Positions 41,482-53,678 of a DNA stretch of 64,000 bases are shown here, piece by piece. This DNA comes from Wolfiporia cocos (Eukaryota > Basidiomycota > Agaricomycetes > Polyporales > Phaeolaceae). The first letter of the stretch is position 1. Every line of letters starts with the position of its first letter. The stretch is from contig JACCLO010000016.1 in the NCBI GenBank assembly GCA_029448655.1, positions 310,001 to 374,000 of the forward strand. Direction: 5' to 3'. Made by a program: the position numbers and the translations under genes. Under the pieces are notes generated by a model, which ran no database searches, had not been told where the DNA came from, and saw nothing but the letters and a program-made list of their open reading frames with translations.

Positions 41482-42395
41482 CTAGCCAGATATCCCTGAA
41501 GGAACACCGTGAGCATGTCGCACGTTCTACGTATGCTTCCAACAAGTCTTTCGGCAACCACTCACCAATGACGCCACATGCGGCGCGGGCGCCGGCATTA
41601 CCAGTTCTCAGTGATTCTTCGTTGTTGCCTTCGCCCAAGTCATCTGTGCCCTGAAGTTTATAGCGATTATATTGTGCATATTAGCAAACGTAATTTATCA
41701 AAGAAGCAGCGAAGCTCACAGTATGAAGCACGACGGCACGCCTTCATATGTGATCAATACCTTGCGATTCCTAGAGATTCGAGCAACGGACACACCCGAC
41801 CACACTCAAAAGCCCATTGAGCGACACGAGCTTGTCTTCAATCGTGAAGCGCGCCACTCCCTGCCCATCGCTCTCGATGTTGCCAAGATCGCCCACGTGC
41901 CTGACCGGAGCGGACGGCGCTCCGTGGGTCTGCCTTAACGGATTGAAGTGTACGCCCGCGGAGGCGCAGCCAGACGAGAGGTCCCCCGATGTGCTGATCG
42001 TGCACAAGTCGTCAAAAGGAGGACTAGATGGATATCAAACTAGGACATACTGGATGTGGAATCCGCGCCTCGCCTTGGGATCGAGGCCTCGGAGCTCGCC
42101 GGTGATTGTGACGGACGCTGTGGGAGCGGTTTGTACGAATGTGACCGTACCACTGGCACCAGAATCGCCCTTGAGCACTGCGACCGCCTATTTCTCGGTG
42201 ATGATGAGCGTTCATATTGATTGTAATGCTACAATATAGTCCATCCCAACGAACCTGCGTGATTACGGGAACATCGGGGGCGGAGGATGGCCGGAGGAAG
42301 GCGATCCAGAACAAGATCGAGAAAGCGAGTGTTCCCAGGACGGCGAGCGCCACTGGTTGTTTGCTTTGACGCGCCCTCTGCAATTGACCGTCCAT
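41482..42395 (-). CDS. Membrane-anchored Cu/Zn superoxide dismutase
   Basis: Six exons on the minus strand (42255-42395, 42051-42187, 41796-41993, 41720-41741, 41566-41650, 41482-41495) give 198 residues. It converts superoxide to O2 and H2O2. A single hydrophobic segment (residues ~16-36, [18 protein letters not shown]) precedes the SOD domain, so it is likely a type II membrane protein facing the lumen, wall or outside. Copper ligands H91, H93, H108 and H165, zinc ligands H108, H116, H125 and D128, the disulphide pair C102 and C191, and the active-site Arg188 are all present. One exon is 22 nt and the last only 14 nt. I chose the ATG at 42395; an upstream in-frame ATG would add an unlikely 27 residues. 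Confidence 0.93.
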
Positions 42396-43153
42396 TGAAG
42401 GTCTATACCGGTGACTGTGAGGGTGCACGACAAGAGGGTGTCGAGTCAAGAAGAGGACGTTAATATTGGTGATCATCAGACTCAGTGGCTTGATTTATAA
42501 GCATTATTCATTCGGAGGTATATCTACTAGCCGATCAAACTTACTCTGGTCCATCCTCGACATCTGCTCTGTGGCACAACATGGATGGTCACACCTTCAC
42601 TCGAATATTGAGATTCAAGAAGTTGTACTCAGCGAAATTCTCGGACCAATCTTAACCGGAGTTTCCAGGACAGATTGCTGACTTATGATCTCTCAGGAGC
42701 CAGCTCGATGGTATGGTGGTCAAGTCTCCTTCGCAGCTTCGTCCAATTTACTGCTGAGGAAGCCCAATTTCTACAGCCACTGATTCAGCCTTTCTGAAGA
42801 GCTAATGTGCTGTCTCAATGTCGATAGGCTGCGGTAAAATTATACCTGCTTAACAACCCAAGATCAGCGCACTGTGCATTTCCTCTCGTGTGCATGCGCT
42901 ACTCATTGTTTAGCAGACTCATGAGTAGATGACATAAATGGTGTGGTCAGTAGCGCTGTCAGTGGGAAATTAATTATTCCCCTCTAAGCTGGAAAAAACG
43001 ACTTCTCCATCGGCTCAGAATGAAAGTCAAGGAAATGCTGTAAAGCCCCATCGCCGTCCCAAAGCTCCAGAACCGATGATTTAGAGCGTTGGTGTGTGTA
43101 CACTCAACGGCAGACCGAGAACTGAATGCTAGAGTCACAATTCCTATTTGAAA
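42396..43153. other. Intergenic, no gene seen
   Basis: Between the SOD start and the end of the minus-strand DUF6534 gene. It should hold the SOD promoter. No clear TATA box and no coding frame of note. Confidence 0.6.
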
Positions 43154-44561
43154 TCATTGAAGTGTGACCTCACGAGCGGACTTTGGGCGCACCACAATTT
43201 CATCCAGTTGACGTGTTTGAATCGTGATGATATGACCGTCATCATCCCGAGTTATGAATGCACGGTTGATGAGACATATCAGCAACGAATTGACGTATCT
43301 GGAAATATCATGTCAGAATCCAGCATTGCAATGAAGAACAAGGCTTGAACGAACAGCTTGGACAGTATCATTATCCTGTATTACCGTCAGTCGACTGTTT
43401 GTATCTGAGGAAAAGGAAAACTCAAACGGGCAATGGACCAGGTTTGAATTCTGATTACTGATGAGCCATCATTCGTCGAGAAAGCGGGAAGTCCTTACCA
43501 ATGCGAACAACACGACAGTTAACAAGGATACAATTGCTACGTGTCATAAATATCATTCCAAATTGTAAGTAGGACTTCATAATTGAGCTAATCTGAACTT
43601 ACCCGTCATGGAACCCGTCTCTAGGACTAGAATAATGAGCCGACTGACTAATTTGTTAGTTGTAGGTATGCTGGATTTCTTCTTGAATTTGCTGAGCTGA
43701 GATTTCCACTCAACATCCATTTGTTGAATAATGAACTTGTGCACGAACCCTCACGACCATTGCCGACGCAATTACAATATCAGTCATAGCACTGCCTGCT
43801 AGCCATACCTTCGAGTTAATTGAAGCATCAGTATGGCTTCCCAGCTCCGAAAGAAGGATACCGCACTATAACAGAAGGTGCAAATGATGGAATGGTAAAC
43901 TGTGAATCCTGGATGGTAAATCGTGTCTGGTGAGAAGCGAAACCCAGCTGCGGGAAGGGATGAAAGCACCTTCGTGTATACAGGAAAGGATGAAAGCAAC
44001 TTCGTGTCTACAGCACTAATGAGACCCGATACCAGCTGCATGAGGGCCATCTGATAGAAACAAAGTATGACAAAGAGATATACTATTGGCAATATAACAT
44101 ACTAGGCATATCAGCACCGGAACTACCTTGGAAGATGAGTCAGATAGTTTGAATATACGCCAGGAGTAATAGCATTGCACAATCGCCGATATGAAAGCTG
44201 TCATCGCAAATACTGCAATGTATGCATAGGAGTGAGCGTAGCTGTCCAATTCGGCGATAATTGAATTGAAGGAGAGTATGACTTGATATATATCTGCGGT
44301 GATGAGTCCTGTTTGAATCCATTCGTATATGCAAATGGCGTAGACTGTTCACGTCATGAGATGATGTTCCTGATGACAACTGATGGGAAATTGCGACTTA
44401 CCCGAGAGTTTATAAATCATTGGATCTCGCGGAAAGCACATATGATATATATCTTCCATATGCTCCGTAAATTGTAGGCACTTCCGTACAGTCCTCATAT
44501 ACCTACAGACTTGAATGGTCAAAGCGCCCTGCAAGCCCCAGTTGAAGAGGCTTCCACCAAG
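43154..44561 (-). CDS. DUF6534-family membrane protein, divergent copy (5' end unresolved)
   Basis: The minus strand gives exon 44507-44561 (GSLFNWGLQGALTIQV), 44402-44452, 44103-44344 (YEWIQTGLITAD..YYSWRIFKL), then a block near 43800-44025, and VWLAGSAMTDIVIASAM near 43780. RLIILVLETGSMT, LVHCP, and a last exon reading KLYVNSLLICLINRA with stop at 43154 follow. The first two exon lengths (55 and 51 nt) equal those of the other copies. It differs strongly in sequence from the 30.6 and 38.3 kb genes and lies in the opposite direction, so it is an older paralogue. The first exon or exons upstream of 44561 could not be fixed. Confidence 0.78.
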
Positions 44562-45200
44562 CTGTAAGCCTCGTCAAGAGAAAGGACCAGTCAAAAGCGC
44601 AGGGACACGGATACCAGGGACCCGAAGCTGACTAGAGGTTACATCCAACCTAGTCTAATGCTCTGCACACTCACTAAACGTTTAGCTGCGACGTCATGGG
44701 GTAGGACCAATCCAGGTACAATAAAGATCGTTCGCAGCAGCGTCGCAATGATATATATCGCGGCCTAAGTGAAATCTCGCCGCAACATTTGATCCGCAAG
44801 TATACATCAAGAAGTCTGTGAAAGGCATAGTGCACGACGGGCAAGTGGACTTGCACAGGTTATAGCTTTTGCATCTGCCATCCTTGATACAACGAACAGA
44901 TTTACGGCATCAGAGATTGCTTACGTAGATAGCCGTCAATGTCATTGTAATATTACGATATTAGCGATGTCGAAAGTGTTGGTCTGACCATCGGTCGGCA
45001 TTGACAACACTTCAATCTGTATGAAATCATGAGATTGCATCTTGAGGCGATGTCGAGGAATTCGCTGAAACACTGCGCGTTTGGCGGAGGTATTACGTGA
45101 GCCATAGAGTGCTTCTGCAGCAACAAAGATGGGGCAGGGCATGGCGATGCTTGTTGGCATGCCGAACGGGACAGAGTGCATGGGTGTACATGGCATGGAA
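44562..45200. other. Intergenic, no complete gene seen
   Basis: Holds the unresolved 5' end of the minus-strand DUF6534 gene (a candidate ATG is at 44696) and the 3' untranslated region of SEN54. Other frames look like chance. Confidence 0.5.
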
Positions 45201-46825
45201 TCAGGCCATTGGCCATTCAGTGAATACACCCTGTCCAAATCTGAAGAAGCTGATGGTACCCGCGTCCACCGCGGCGATAACAATCATTTTCTTTCCGATT
45301 TTCAGTGACAAGAACGGATTTGGGTTCCGAGCGGGGTGCCGCGCCGGCGGCGGAGGGAAGAACCACGGCAACACTCGTTGAAAGAGTGACTCAGAGGCGA
45401 CCGGAGGTGGCGGGGCCTGAGGTGGCGTGTTAGCCGCAGCAGCCTTTTGCTGTGCAAACGATTGGCGCTTGCGAGGGATGGGCGGTGGGAGCTCTGGGAG
45501 TGTGCCAAAGAGGTTGGTCAATTCCGTAAGTGAGGGCATGGGCGTCGTCCGGGCGCTTCACGTAATGAATATCAGCAGTGCCCCAGAGTATATCATCGGA
45601 GCTTACTTGACAACTACGACAGAGAAGTCTGGTGGAGGCGGTGCGGTCTTCTTGAAGGGCGTCGAGGGCTTATACAGGTTGAAGAATATCTCATAAGGGG
45701 ATGGCGGGCTACCCGGAATCCCCTTCACATGTAATGGAACATCATGGCCAGAGGGGAGGAACCGGAGCGAGCTAAAGATAGAGCCTTCGAACACATGAGA
45801 CTGCATCTCGTACAGAACGGACATGATGGTGCTCACGATTATCCATATGATTGAGCCAGCCGCAACGTCGCAGCGGCCTCCACCAGTCAAGCTTTCTTGG
45901 TATTAGATGCAGCAGTCGCCAGAATGCGAGTAGTAGTGTGCGAATGCGAGCAAATATCGATGTGGGTCGCTCGCGACCGGTGGACAGAGCCGGTGGGCTA
46001 GGGTATTCGGGCGTGGGGGGTTTGGCACGGGTAACCGAGTAGCCCAATCGTTTCAGGTAGGCGAATACCTACGATCAAAGTTGGTCATGGTAGAGTGGAC
46101 TGTCTGGCAAACCGACCTGATACTTTTCAAGGGTAAGATCCTCCTTGCCGATCATCTCAGCAAAAGCTTGCTGCACGGTCATAGGAACCCCCTCAACATC
46201 GTCGAGACCGGGGGTAGCTGCGATAGATAGATCTGCTGACTTCCAGCAAAGCATTCCTCCTCTCTCCACCAGGTAGAGAGCCTCTTCAGGAAGTAACTCT
46301 AGTCTTTTTTGCACTTTTTTCGCATCGTCTTCCTCGGTGGACGCCCGAGCCACAGAATGACCCATTGTGGCGAAATGTATCCCTTTACCCAGTGTAACAT
46401 GCGTGCGTGCTATTTCCGGATACCACACGCCGTAGCTGATCGACTTACTATAAGGGTGTAAATGAAGAAGCCGCGGCGCATCTAGGTTGCTCATATACGC
46501 GCACCTTGAGATGGTTCGCGGGGCAGACAAGGCATCAAGCATTGCACTTCGCGCACGATCGAGTACATGTCGCTGTAGACCGGAACCGCCTGCTGTGCTG
46601 GGCTCAAACTCCTTTTCGCCTCTCTTGGGAATTACAGGCCGAGAAATAGATCCATATCTGACACAGAATGTCAACATCATCCCCAGGACCAGAGCTTATA
46701 GCGTACGGCAATTTCGTCCAATCCGGTCCCTGGTCCTCATCTCCTGACGATTGATCCTCCTCCTCCCTTTCTTCCTGATTTGATGGCTGAGAAATAGCAG
46801 TGGGCTTTTCCAAGGAATCATCCAT
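45201..46825 (-). CDS. SEN54: tRNA-splicing endonuclease subunit Sen54
   Basis: Six exons (46707-46825, 46505-46657, 46117-46447, 45837-46068, 45607-45784, 45201-45555) give 455 residues. Sen54 is a structural subunit of the nuclear endonuclease that cuts introns from pre-tRNA. The N-terminal Sen54 domain shows SRPVIPKRGEKEFEP, YGVWYPEIA, FATMGHSV and LLPEEALYLVERG. The middle has LTLEKYQVFAYLKRLGY. The C-terminus has SSLRFLPSGH, YNLYKPSTPFKK-like FNLYKPSTPFKK, and MIVIAAVDAGTISFFRFGQG. It lacks the catalytic His of Sen2/Sen34, as expected. It is divergently arranged with the SAM carrier gene across 256 bp. Confidence 0.93.
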
Positions 46826-47081
46826 GGTGACTCGTCGAGGTAACTGAAAGACGCTGTGGCTGGCTTTGCCGCCCAGTTAGCCGATTGGCGACCGACCGAC
46901 GATCGGCGTCTGCTCTCATTATGGGATGAATCGGCCTGACTCTCCGCTCCTTGAAGCTGAAGCTTGACCAGTTGACCAGGTGCCTGCGCAAGCATACCAA
47001 CCTTGGCTTGCCTGAGCTGAGTATCTTTTCTTGATCATTCAGAAACTGAAGGTTAGACACTCCACCCTATTATACAGCACA
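46826..47081. promoter_or_regulatory. Shared divergent promoter region, SEN54 and SAM carrier
   Basis: The 256 bp between the two ATGs must hold both promoters. A TATA-like 'ctattatac' lies near 47067-47075, very close to the carrier ATG, so it is probably not its TATA box. Confidence 0.5.
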
Positions 47082-48185
47082 ATGAGTACGCAGGCAAGCC
47101 CGACATTCTACCAGTCGCTCGCGGTATGTCGGGATCATATGCGGTGCCGTGTCGTTGAGCAGACCTTGGCAGGCAGGGGGACTCGCTGGAACATCAGTGG
47201 ATCTGCTCTTCTTTCCCATTGACACTGTTAAAACACGTCTACAATCATCGCAAGGCTTCGTACGCGCTGGAGGATTCAGCGGGATTTACAAGGGGGTGGG
47301 CAGTGTCGTGGTCGGCAGCGCTCCAGGAGGTACGCGTCGAAAATCGTCTCCATTAACCATACCGATCTGAACTACTAACGCCTGAAAGCCGCCGTTTTCT
47401 TCTGCACGTATGACACACTAAAGCGTACGCTCCCCTTCTCATCCGACTACGCGCCAGCCGCGCATATGCTCGCAGCCTCTACAGGCGAAGTTGTACGGGT
47501 GTCTTGCACTGGCATGTGACTTGTCTCATTACTGTAGGACGCTGCCAGGCCGCCTGTTTGATTCGGGTACCTACCGAAGTCATCAAAACGCGCATGCAGA
47601 CATCAACGTATGGCTCTCTGGCTAGATCATCTCTTGCGGGCGCCAGGCGCGTTCTAGCCGACGAGGGCATTCGCGGATTCTACAGAGGGTTCGGATCGAC
47701 AATCATGCGCGAGGTATCAGCATGCACGCTGCGAGTAACTCAACCGGACTCAAGTGATACTCATGCAGATCCCATTTACGTCCCTGCAATTTCCATTGTA
47801 TGAACTGCTGAAGTCACGTCTTGCAAAAGCTACTGGCCAGAAAACCTTGCCCGCTTATCAAGCAGCCGTCTGTGGCAGCATCGCAGGAGGGGTAGCGGCT
47901 GCATTTACTACTCCCCTGGATGTGCTCAAAACGCGGGTCATGCTCGACATGCGGGTATGGGTTGTCTCATAGTCAATAAAGCATGGATATCTGACGGTAC
48001 ACAACACATAGGATCCTTCAAAATCAGCGATGCCCTCGCTGCCGGCGCGATTTATGCAGATCTACACCACAGAAGGTATACGCGCGCTATTCTCCGGTGT
48101 TGTGCCGCGCACGCTGTGGATTTCTGCCGGTGGAGCTGTTTTCCTCGGTGTCTACGAATGGGCAGTTAGCACCCTCATGCACTGA
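47082..48185 (+). CDS. PET8: Mitochondrial S-adenosylmethionine carrier (Pet8/SAMC type)
   Basis: Six exons (47082-47123, 47173-47329, 47389-47492, 47549-47713, 47769-47954, 48012-48185) give 275 residues. The three repeats of the mitochondrial carrier family are clear, with signatures [16 protein letters not shown] and [26 protein letters not shown] and [11 protein letters not shown] are typical of the SAM carrier branch, which imports S-adenosylmethionine into the matrix in exchange for S-adenosylhomocysteine. The length is normal for the family (about 275-285). The intron ending at 47388 has a textbook branch site (CTAAC). Its 3' end faces the deacetylase gene 130 bp away. Confidence 0.93.
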
Positions 48186-48315
48186 AAGATTACAATACAT
48201 TCATCAAGATCGTGCTATAATCTAGATACGCATTGCCGGTTCGCGAACGACTTGATATAGAGTATCATGCAAAGCTGCAAACGAACATGTCCAATCATCA
48301 AGACGCTCTCGTTCC

Positions 48316-50586
48316 TCATGGATCAGAGGGAATGTCTGGACGAGGCCCTAAGCGCAGGATTACTCGCGGCAGCTTCTTGTGCACCATGCCTTCCTCTGGG
48401 ATGTCCGAAAGGGCCGATTGCGAGCTGTCGTCCGAGTCCAATTCTGATTCTGATGGTACGGAGATTGGCTCTTTGGTCGGCGCGGCCTTTCCTTGCTGTC
48501 CCTTTGAAACTGGCTTCTTACTACCATTGGTCTTGCGTGGGGATGCCGGCGGGCTGTTAATGCCCATCGACTTGGGTTGCTTGCCGTCATTACTCGGAGA
48601 GTCTGATCGTCCGACAGGTGCAGCCTTTGGATTACGCTCACGAAGCGTGCGAGTGGATGGCGGTACAGGTGGACGAGTCTTTGTTTTCGGCATGCTGCTC
48701 GACGGATCGATTGTCGCCAAGATGTCGAGAGTGCGTCTGATCCACGCTTCAGGAGGCTCAGGCTGGGAAACGTGACCTCCCCGCCGTTTTTTCGTGGCCT
48801 TCTCCAGCTTGCAATGGAGGTCAGTTACATGCTAACCCGGCAGTCCGACGAGATACATACTTCAATTAGATTATCCAGACTCCACCAACTGCCGTCCGTG
48901 TCTGCTCCCTCGGGTATCGCTAGTCCCGAAAGGTGTGCCATCACTCCGCTTGTTAACGCTCTGTCGCTGTATCCTCCTTCTAGCACGCTTACTAGCCTTC
49001 CGTGTGCAGAGCGTTCGGCGAACTTGCGCGCATCCAGCGCGAAGCGGTGATAGAACGCAGTCGGTACGTGCCGTCGGTGTCTGGACATGGATGGATACTC
49101 GTGTTCGCTAGCGTCAAAGCCACAGCTTGACATACCAGCCATATAGTCAACGATCCATTGCATGAACAGGAATTACCGACCTGATGAAAACCATAACGTC
49201 GTCGCCGGCACCCCCAGTGCGTTCCAGGAACTCGCCCGCCTTTTGAAGCAGCCCGCTGTATGGACCTGCATAGAGATTTTCCCAGAACTCCTTCTCGGAG
49301 CTGTATGGTCGCAGGTGAATGTTCTCGATGTGTTGGCCGTGAGGTCCGTGTATCGATACAGATGCCGCTTGAACAAGTTCCGTCTTTCCATCCTGTGGGA
49401 TCTTGAGCACCCTGGAGAATTTTGAAAACGTTTTGTCGGCTGGCATACCTCACATGGGTAGGACAAGATATCATGCAAGCTACCGTAAAACATTTGCAAG
49501 CCGGGCTTCCCCGGCGGTGCACCGTGTGCTTCTTCGATGTTTTTCCTGTACGTCTCCTCATTGATTCGCCATGCTATTGATTGCGTTCCATTTCCTACAG
49601 CCAAATGAGACTATACTACCATTGCCATCCTTGACGGACTTACCGTGGTGCAAGTCAATATCCAGGATTATAGAGCGCCGGATGTCATGCTTGAGATGCG
49701 CTACATAAGTCATTTGTATTGCATCAATGACCGGAAATGATGTCTTGACCATACATCAATTCGCACCATGCGCTGCCGCGACGCAGACATTGTTCACGAA
49801 GCAAAACCCCGAGGGTGTGTCCTGAAATGATATCCGTGAGCAGGAGACTGAATGAGTTGCATTGCCCTAACCTCTCCGCAGTGATGTCCCGGAGGTCTGA
49901 TGGCGACGAATGCGCGTGAAGCTTCCGTTTTAGACTCGATCTGAGGTGTTCTGGATCGTGTACTGTTCATCACGACGTCGACCGCTTCGCATACCGTGCC
50001 CAGGGCACCCTGAATGGCATCTAACGACTCTGGGCACACTATCACAGCATCGCAATGTGGGTCGCGATCCCAACTCGGATATAGCACACGCACGATATAG
50101 ATCTCCTTGAGATAGTGATCCCGGAATTTCGCTTTCACCTCGCGAAATTTTGGCTTGACTATCCTTCGCCCAAGCTTGCAAATTCGCCAAATATTCATCA
50201 TTCAGCTCGTCACCGTGCACAAACTTGACTGCCGGATGATTTGAAATATCCACTGCAGCGCTGCTATGCACAAATTCGACAGAAGTTTGCTGTGGCTCGA
50301 AAGATGAAGTATTGGCCAAGTTCAGCGATCCGAGAGCAGACGCGAGGTCGTACGCGGTGGACGCGTCCTGACTGCTACCCCGCGCATTTTGAGGTTGGCC
50401 TGATCTCAGCAGGTCTTTCCCCGCATGGAATTGCTCAAGGCGAGCGGTGGCTGCAGCTATGCCGATATGAACGGCGCGAAGACGTTGGGGGCGCTCGACA
50501 ACATTTGAAGTATCTCGCGAGCGGATAAAGCGGTGACGGGTACAAGCCTCCTGCAAAAACACAGCGGTATTTACTGGATCTACCAT
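48316..50586 (-). CDS. HOS3: HOS3-type class II histone deacetylase
   Basis: Eight exons (50094-50586, 49872-50038, 49767-49821, 49644-49700, 49449-49594, 49181-49392, 48861-49125, 48316-48807) give 628 residues. It removes acetyl groups from lysines using zinc. FIRSRDTSNVVERPQRLRAV, RPPGHHCGEDTPSGFCFVN (His216-His217), DIDLHHGNGTQ with zinc ligands D254 and H256, and CGFDASEHEYPSMSRH match fungal HOS3-like deacetylases. The C-terminus (about residues 466-628) is a serine/proline/basic-rich, probably disordered tail. It shares a 300-bp divergent promoter with the RING gene. Confidence 0.93.
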
Positions 50587-50886
50587 GGCTGAAGTGTTGC
50601 GAATTTCGTTGAGGGCTATCAGATGTACAGAGCACTCTGGTGGAAGTTACAAGGAGGCCACAGAGGTGTATTTAACGGTGGCGACGTCGGATAATACTTA
50701 TTTAGAGTAGGCTATTATTTCATGAATGGTTTAGATAAATGTGGATAAGCTTTACATTACATATTACTCCCTAACTGACTCTCAAGCTCAAAGCTTCACC
50801 ATCCTGGCTTTGCTATTCCCTTTCGCTCGGCTCACGTCTTTCTTTAGTTTATTCCGTCTTACAGACTTGCATCTGTACTGGAAGAG
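50587..50886. promoter_or_regulatory. Shared divergent promoter region, HOS3-type and RING genes
   Basis: 300 bp lie between the two start codons, with pyrimidine-rich stretches (50810-50865) just before the RING ATG, which is usual for basidiomycete promoters. No clear TATA box on the plus side; on the minus side 'taaatacacctc' lies about 80 nt upstream of the HOS3-type ATG. Confidence 0.5.
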
Positions 50887-52638
50887 ATGGAATTCACCTG
50901 GAGCGGATTGACTGGTAGTCTAAACCTACCCAGTAGCGGTGGCGCGTCTGGTTCCGCTGCTCATGCTCATGTAGATACATCTCACTCTGAGGCCCCTCGA
51001 GAGACAACCGCTATCACCGCCGCAATTCCCTCTCACATATTGCAGACACAATCGCCCGCTGTCCAGAGCGCTGGCCTCTCCTCCATCTCTCAGAGTCTCG
51101 ACGAGGACGATGGACCTCCGCCTCTCGCTTCTGACTCGGACTCGGACTCAGACTGGGACGTGTCTGGCGCCGCGCATGATAACCGGAGCGACGACAGCAT
51201 GCCTGCTCTGCAAACTGTCTCCGACTCGTCCGATGAAGAGCAGGAGGGTGATGACTCAGCCTCAGAGGATGGCGAGGAGGAACGAGAACGGGAAAACATA
51301 GCAGAAACGGAGAGTGTCCGCCCTGGCCTTCGGAATGTCGTAGACGAAGCCTGGGCTATTCTTCGTGCGAGCTTTCACAATCAGCTAATGGAAAGCGAGG
51401 CGCGCGAACTCGAGGAAAACGGTGAGGAAGACGAGTTTGATCTAGATTGGGAGACCTTTGGACCACCACGCCGCTTTGTGAGTTTCCCCGCACTCCTACA
51501 CGCTTGCCTGTCTACGTGGGGTAATTTACGATGAATTGAATCTATAGCCCTCTAGGACCATCAGCCCGGCAGATCTGTTCGACATGCTCTTCTCCAATCC
51601 TTCGAGGCAGATGATTGATAACGACCCTGAGCGCGCACAGATACTGCTCAGCGGCCTCGAGCCCGTTTCGAACGACCAAATTCGTCGGTACGAGAAATTG
51701 CGAAGGGGTCACGAAGACGATAGCGATGGGTGCGCCATATGTCGCGACTCGTTCCTAGACGACGAAGAGTGTCCAAAGGCTTCGGAGGAGCCTACGGATA
51801 CTGTACTAGTCTATGCCCTATTCAAAGAACTTCCATTTCACTTGCCGTCACCCTCAATTCTCGCGTTTTCATGCGCGGGCAGACATCTCTTCCATAATAA
51901 TTGCCTCTCTCCATGGCTCGCACGGAAGACAACGTGTCCCGCATGTCGTTTTGACATCGACCCTGACTCCCTTACATTGCGTACTATTGGCGAGGACGAT
52001 GCGCAGCTCATATCGGGAAGGAGAACCCAATCGCGGCGGCGAAGGTGGACACCGCCCAAGGTGTGTAGTTTTGAAGAATGGCTCGATGAAGAAGAACGTG
52101 TGCGCGAACTTGGGGTTGAACGGACCGTTGTGCAGCCTTCAACAGGTCAGTGGTATTTATGACCCAGAAATTGTCTGAGTGCTTACCGAAGACTCGTTTA
52201 GTAACTCTTGGAATCGATGACGCGCACGCTGATGATGAATTGGAGGGAATTGATGATGACGCCTGGTCTGGGACTAGTACTGATGAAGAAGATGTGGACA
52301 GCTCGGAGGCGTCATCCGCCTCAATAACAGGCCGTAATATGCTTCTAAATGGTGCTACCACTGCTGCCTCTCTTTTTGCATCTCTGCCGCGACAGTCACA
52401 TAGACAACACCAGCGTCATATCGCCGATCTGATAGCGAGCATCCGTGCGAACAACCCCGTCGCCGCTATAGATGTACATGACTCTGCGAGGGAAAGCGTT
52501 CTCTTACATGCGCTGCGCATGGGGCGTTCGGCTTTCCATGTGCCGCGCGACGCTGCCGTGTCACGTCCCTCCCGTGCTTACCATCATTCATACATTCCAG
52601 AATCAGATCAAGAAGATGGACAGGAGGCTCTGGACTGA
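50887..52638 (+). CDS. RING-type E3 ubiquitin ligase
   Basis: Three exons (50887-51477, 51548-52145, 52202-52638) give 541 residues. Residues 1-150 are acidic and serine-rich and probably disordered. A RING-H2-like finger follows, with zinc ligands C259, C262, C306, H310, H313, C316, C327 and C330. The loop between C262 and C306 is unusually long (43 residues), and three residues rather than one separate C306 from H310. The tail is acidic and basic by turns, with no domain I recognise. It most likely ubiquitinates target proteins with an E2; the target is unknown. Confidence 0.85.
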
Positions 52639-53678
52639 ATTTCTCGCCTCATGACCACAGTGCATCTGTTCTCTGTCTGTTTGGTGGAAGGTCATCGGGG
52701 AACTGGATCAGTCTTAATATCTTCACAAGCACTCTGCAGATTACACACTGGGCCGCTCTACCTACATGTCTACCGCATAATTGTCGCCAGCTCCGCAATG
52801 TACAACATTCTCATCTGTCTGATCAGGTTGTCGCGCTTTGAACCAGAAGGTTCTCATATGCATATGTGTTTATTCACTCATGACTTGTCCCACATTTACG
52901 TAAAGGCTTCAGTACTTCTATTTGCTACGCTAGCTTATTTCATATTTCTGACAGCCCACATGGTAGGTCCACGATTTATGTGCAGCGATGAATAAGGCCA
53001 ATTCAAGTGGTTCGCTGAACAATTATGCAGTGAATCGAAGATCTGGGCTTGACGAGCACCTGCCGAGCGGTATTTCTAGCTGTCAACGCTGAATCTGATT
53101 TCAGTTCTCTGAGCTTGATCTTCTAAATCTCAAACTTCAACGTTACAATACGTGGCCGGAGGCCTACGTGACCAGGTGAGTTCTGCATCGGTGGTGTCAG
53201 ACATGATGCAGCCATGAACATCGTAATGATCCACTCTGCCACTAAGTGTCAATGTTTTGTGGACTAGTATGACTGCAGGATGATAGGGTCAATGCTCGTG
53301 CAGGGAATGAACATATTGCATGATGCACATCAGCTGCTGTTTCACTATGCCTAGCAATAAGCAGCAAATCCTAAACGACCCATCCCACGTTATGCGTTGG
53401 AACTTAAACTATGAGACATGAGAAATCCGGAAGTATTCAACCACGATAGGTATGAGCTATGAGATGGCACTAAAAGAACAATGGTAAAGATCAAGCAGTC
53501 GTCGGCTCGCTCTCAGATTGCTCTGGTCTGAGACAAGGCTGTAAGCTAGACTAGATTCAGCTCAATAACACTTACGTCCGTGTACTTCGCACAACTCATC
53601 GGCACTGAAGCAGCATGATCTGACATGATCGCAGACGTGAGCAGACTGTATATCACAGTTTGAAGAACGTACGCATGA
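52639..53678. other. No gene seen
   Basis: About 1 kb between two genes. A 114-codon frame from 52651 reads hydrophobic stretches but has no recognisable motif. The region otherwise should hold only the 3' ends of the RING and H3-tail-like genes. Confidence 0.5.

Noticed and set aside
48233..48775. 180-codon plus-strand gene
   Set aside because: It is antisense to the last exon of the HOS3-type deacetylase, whose splicing and stop are well supported.
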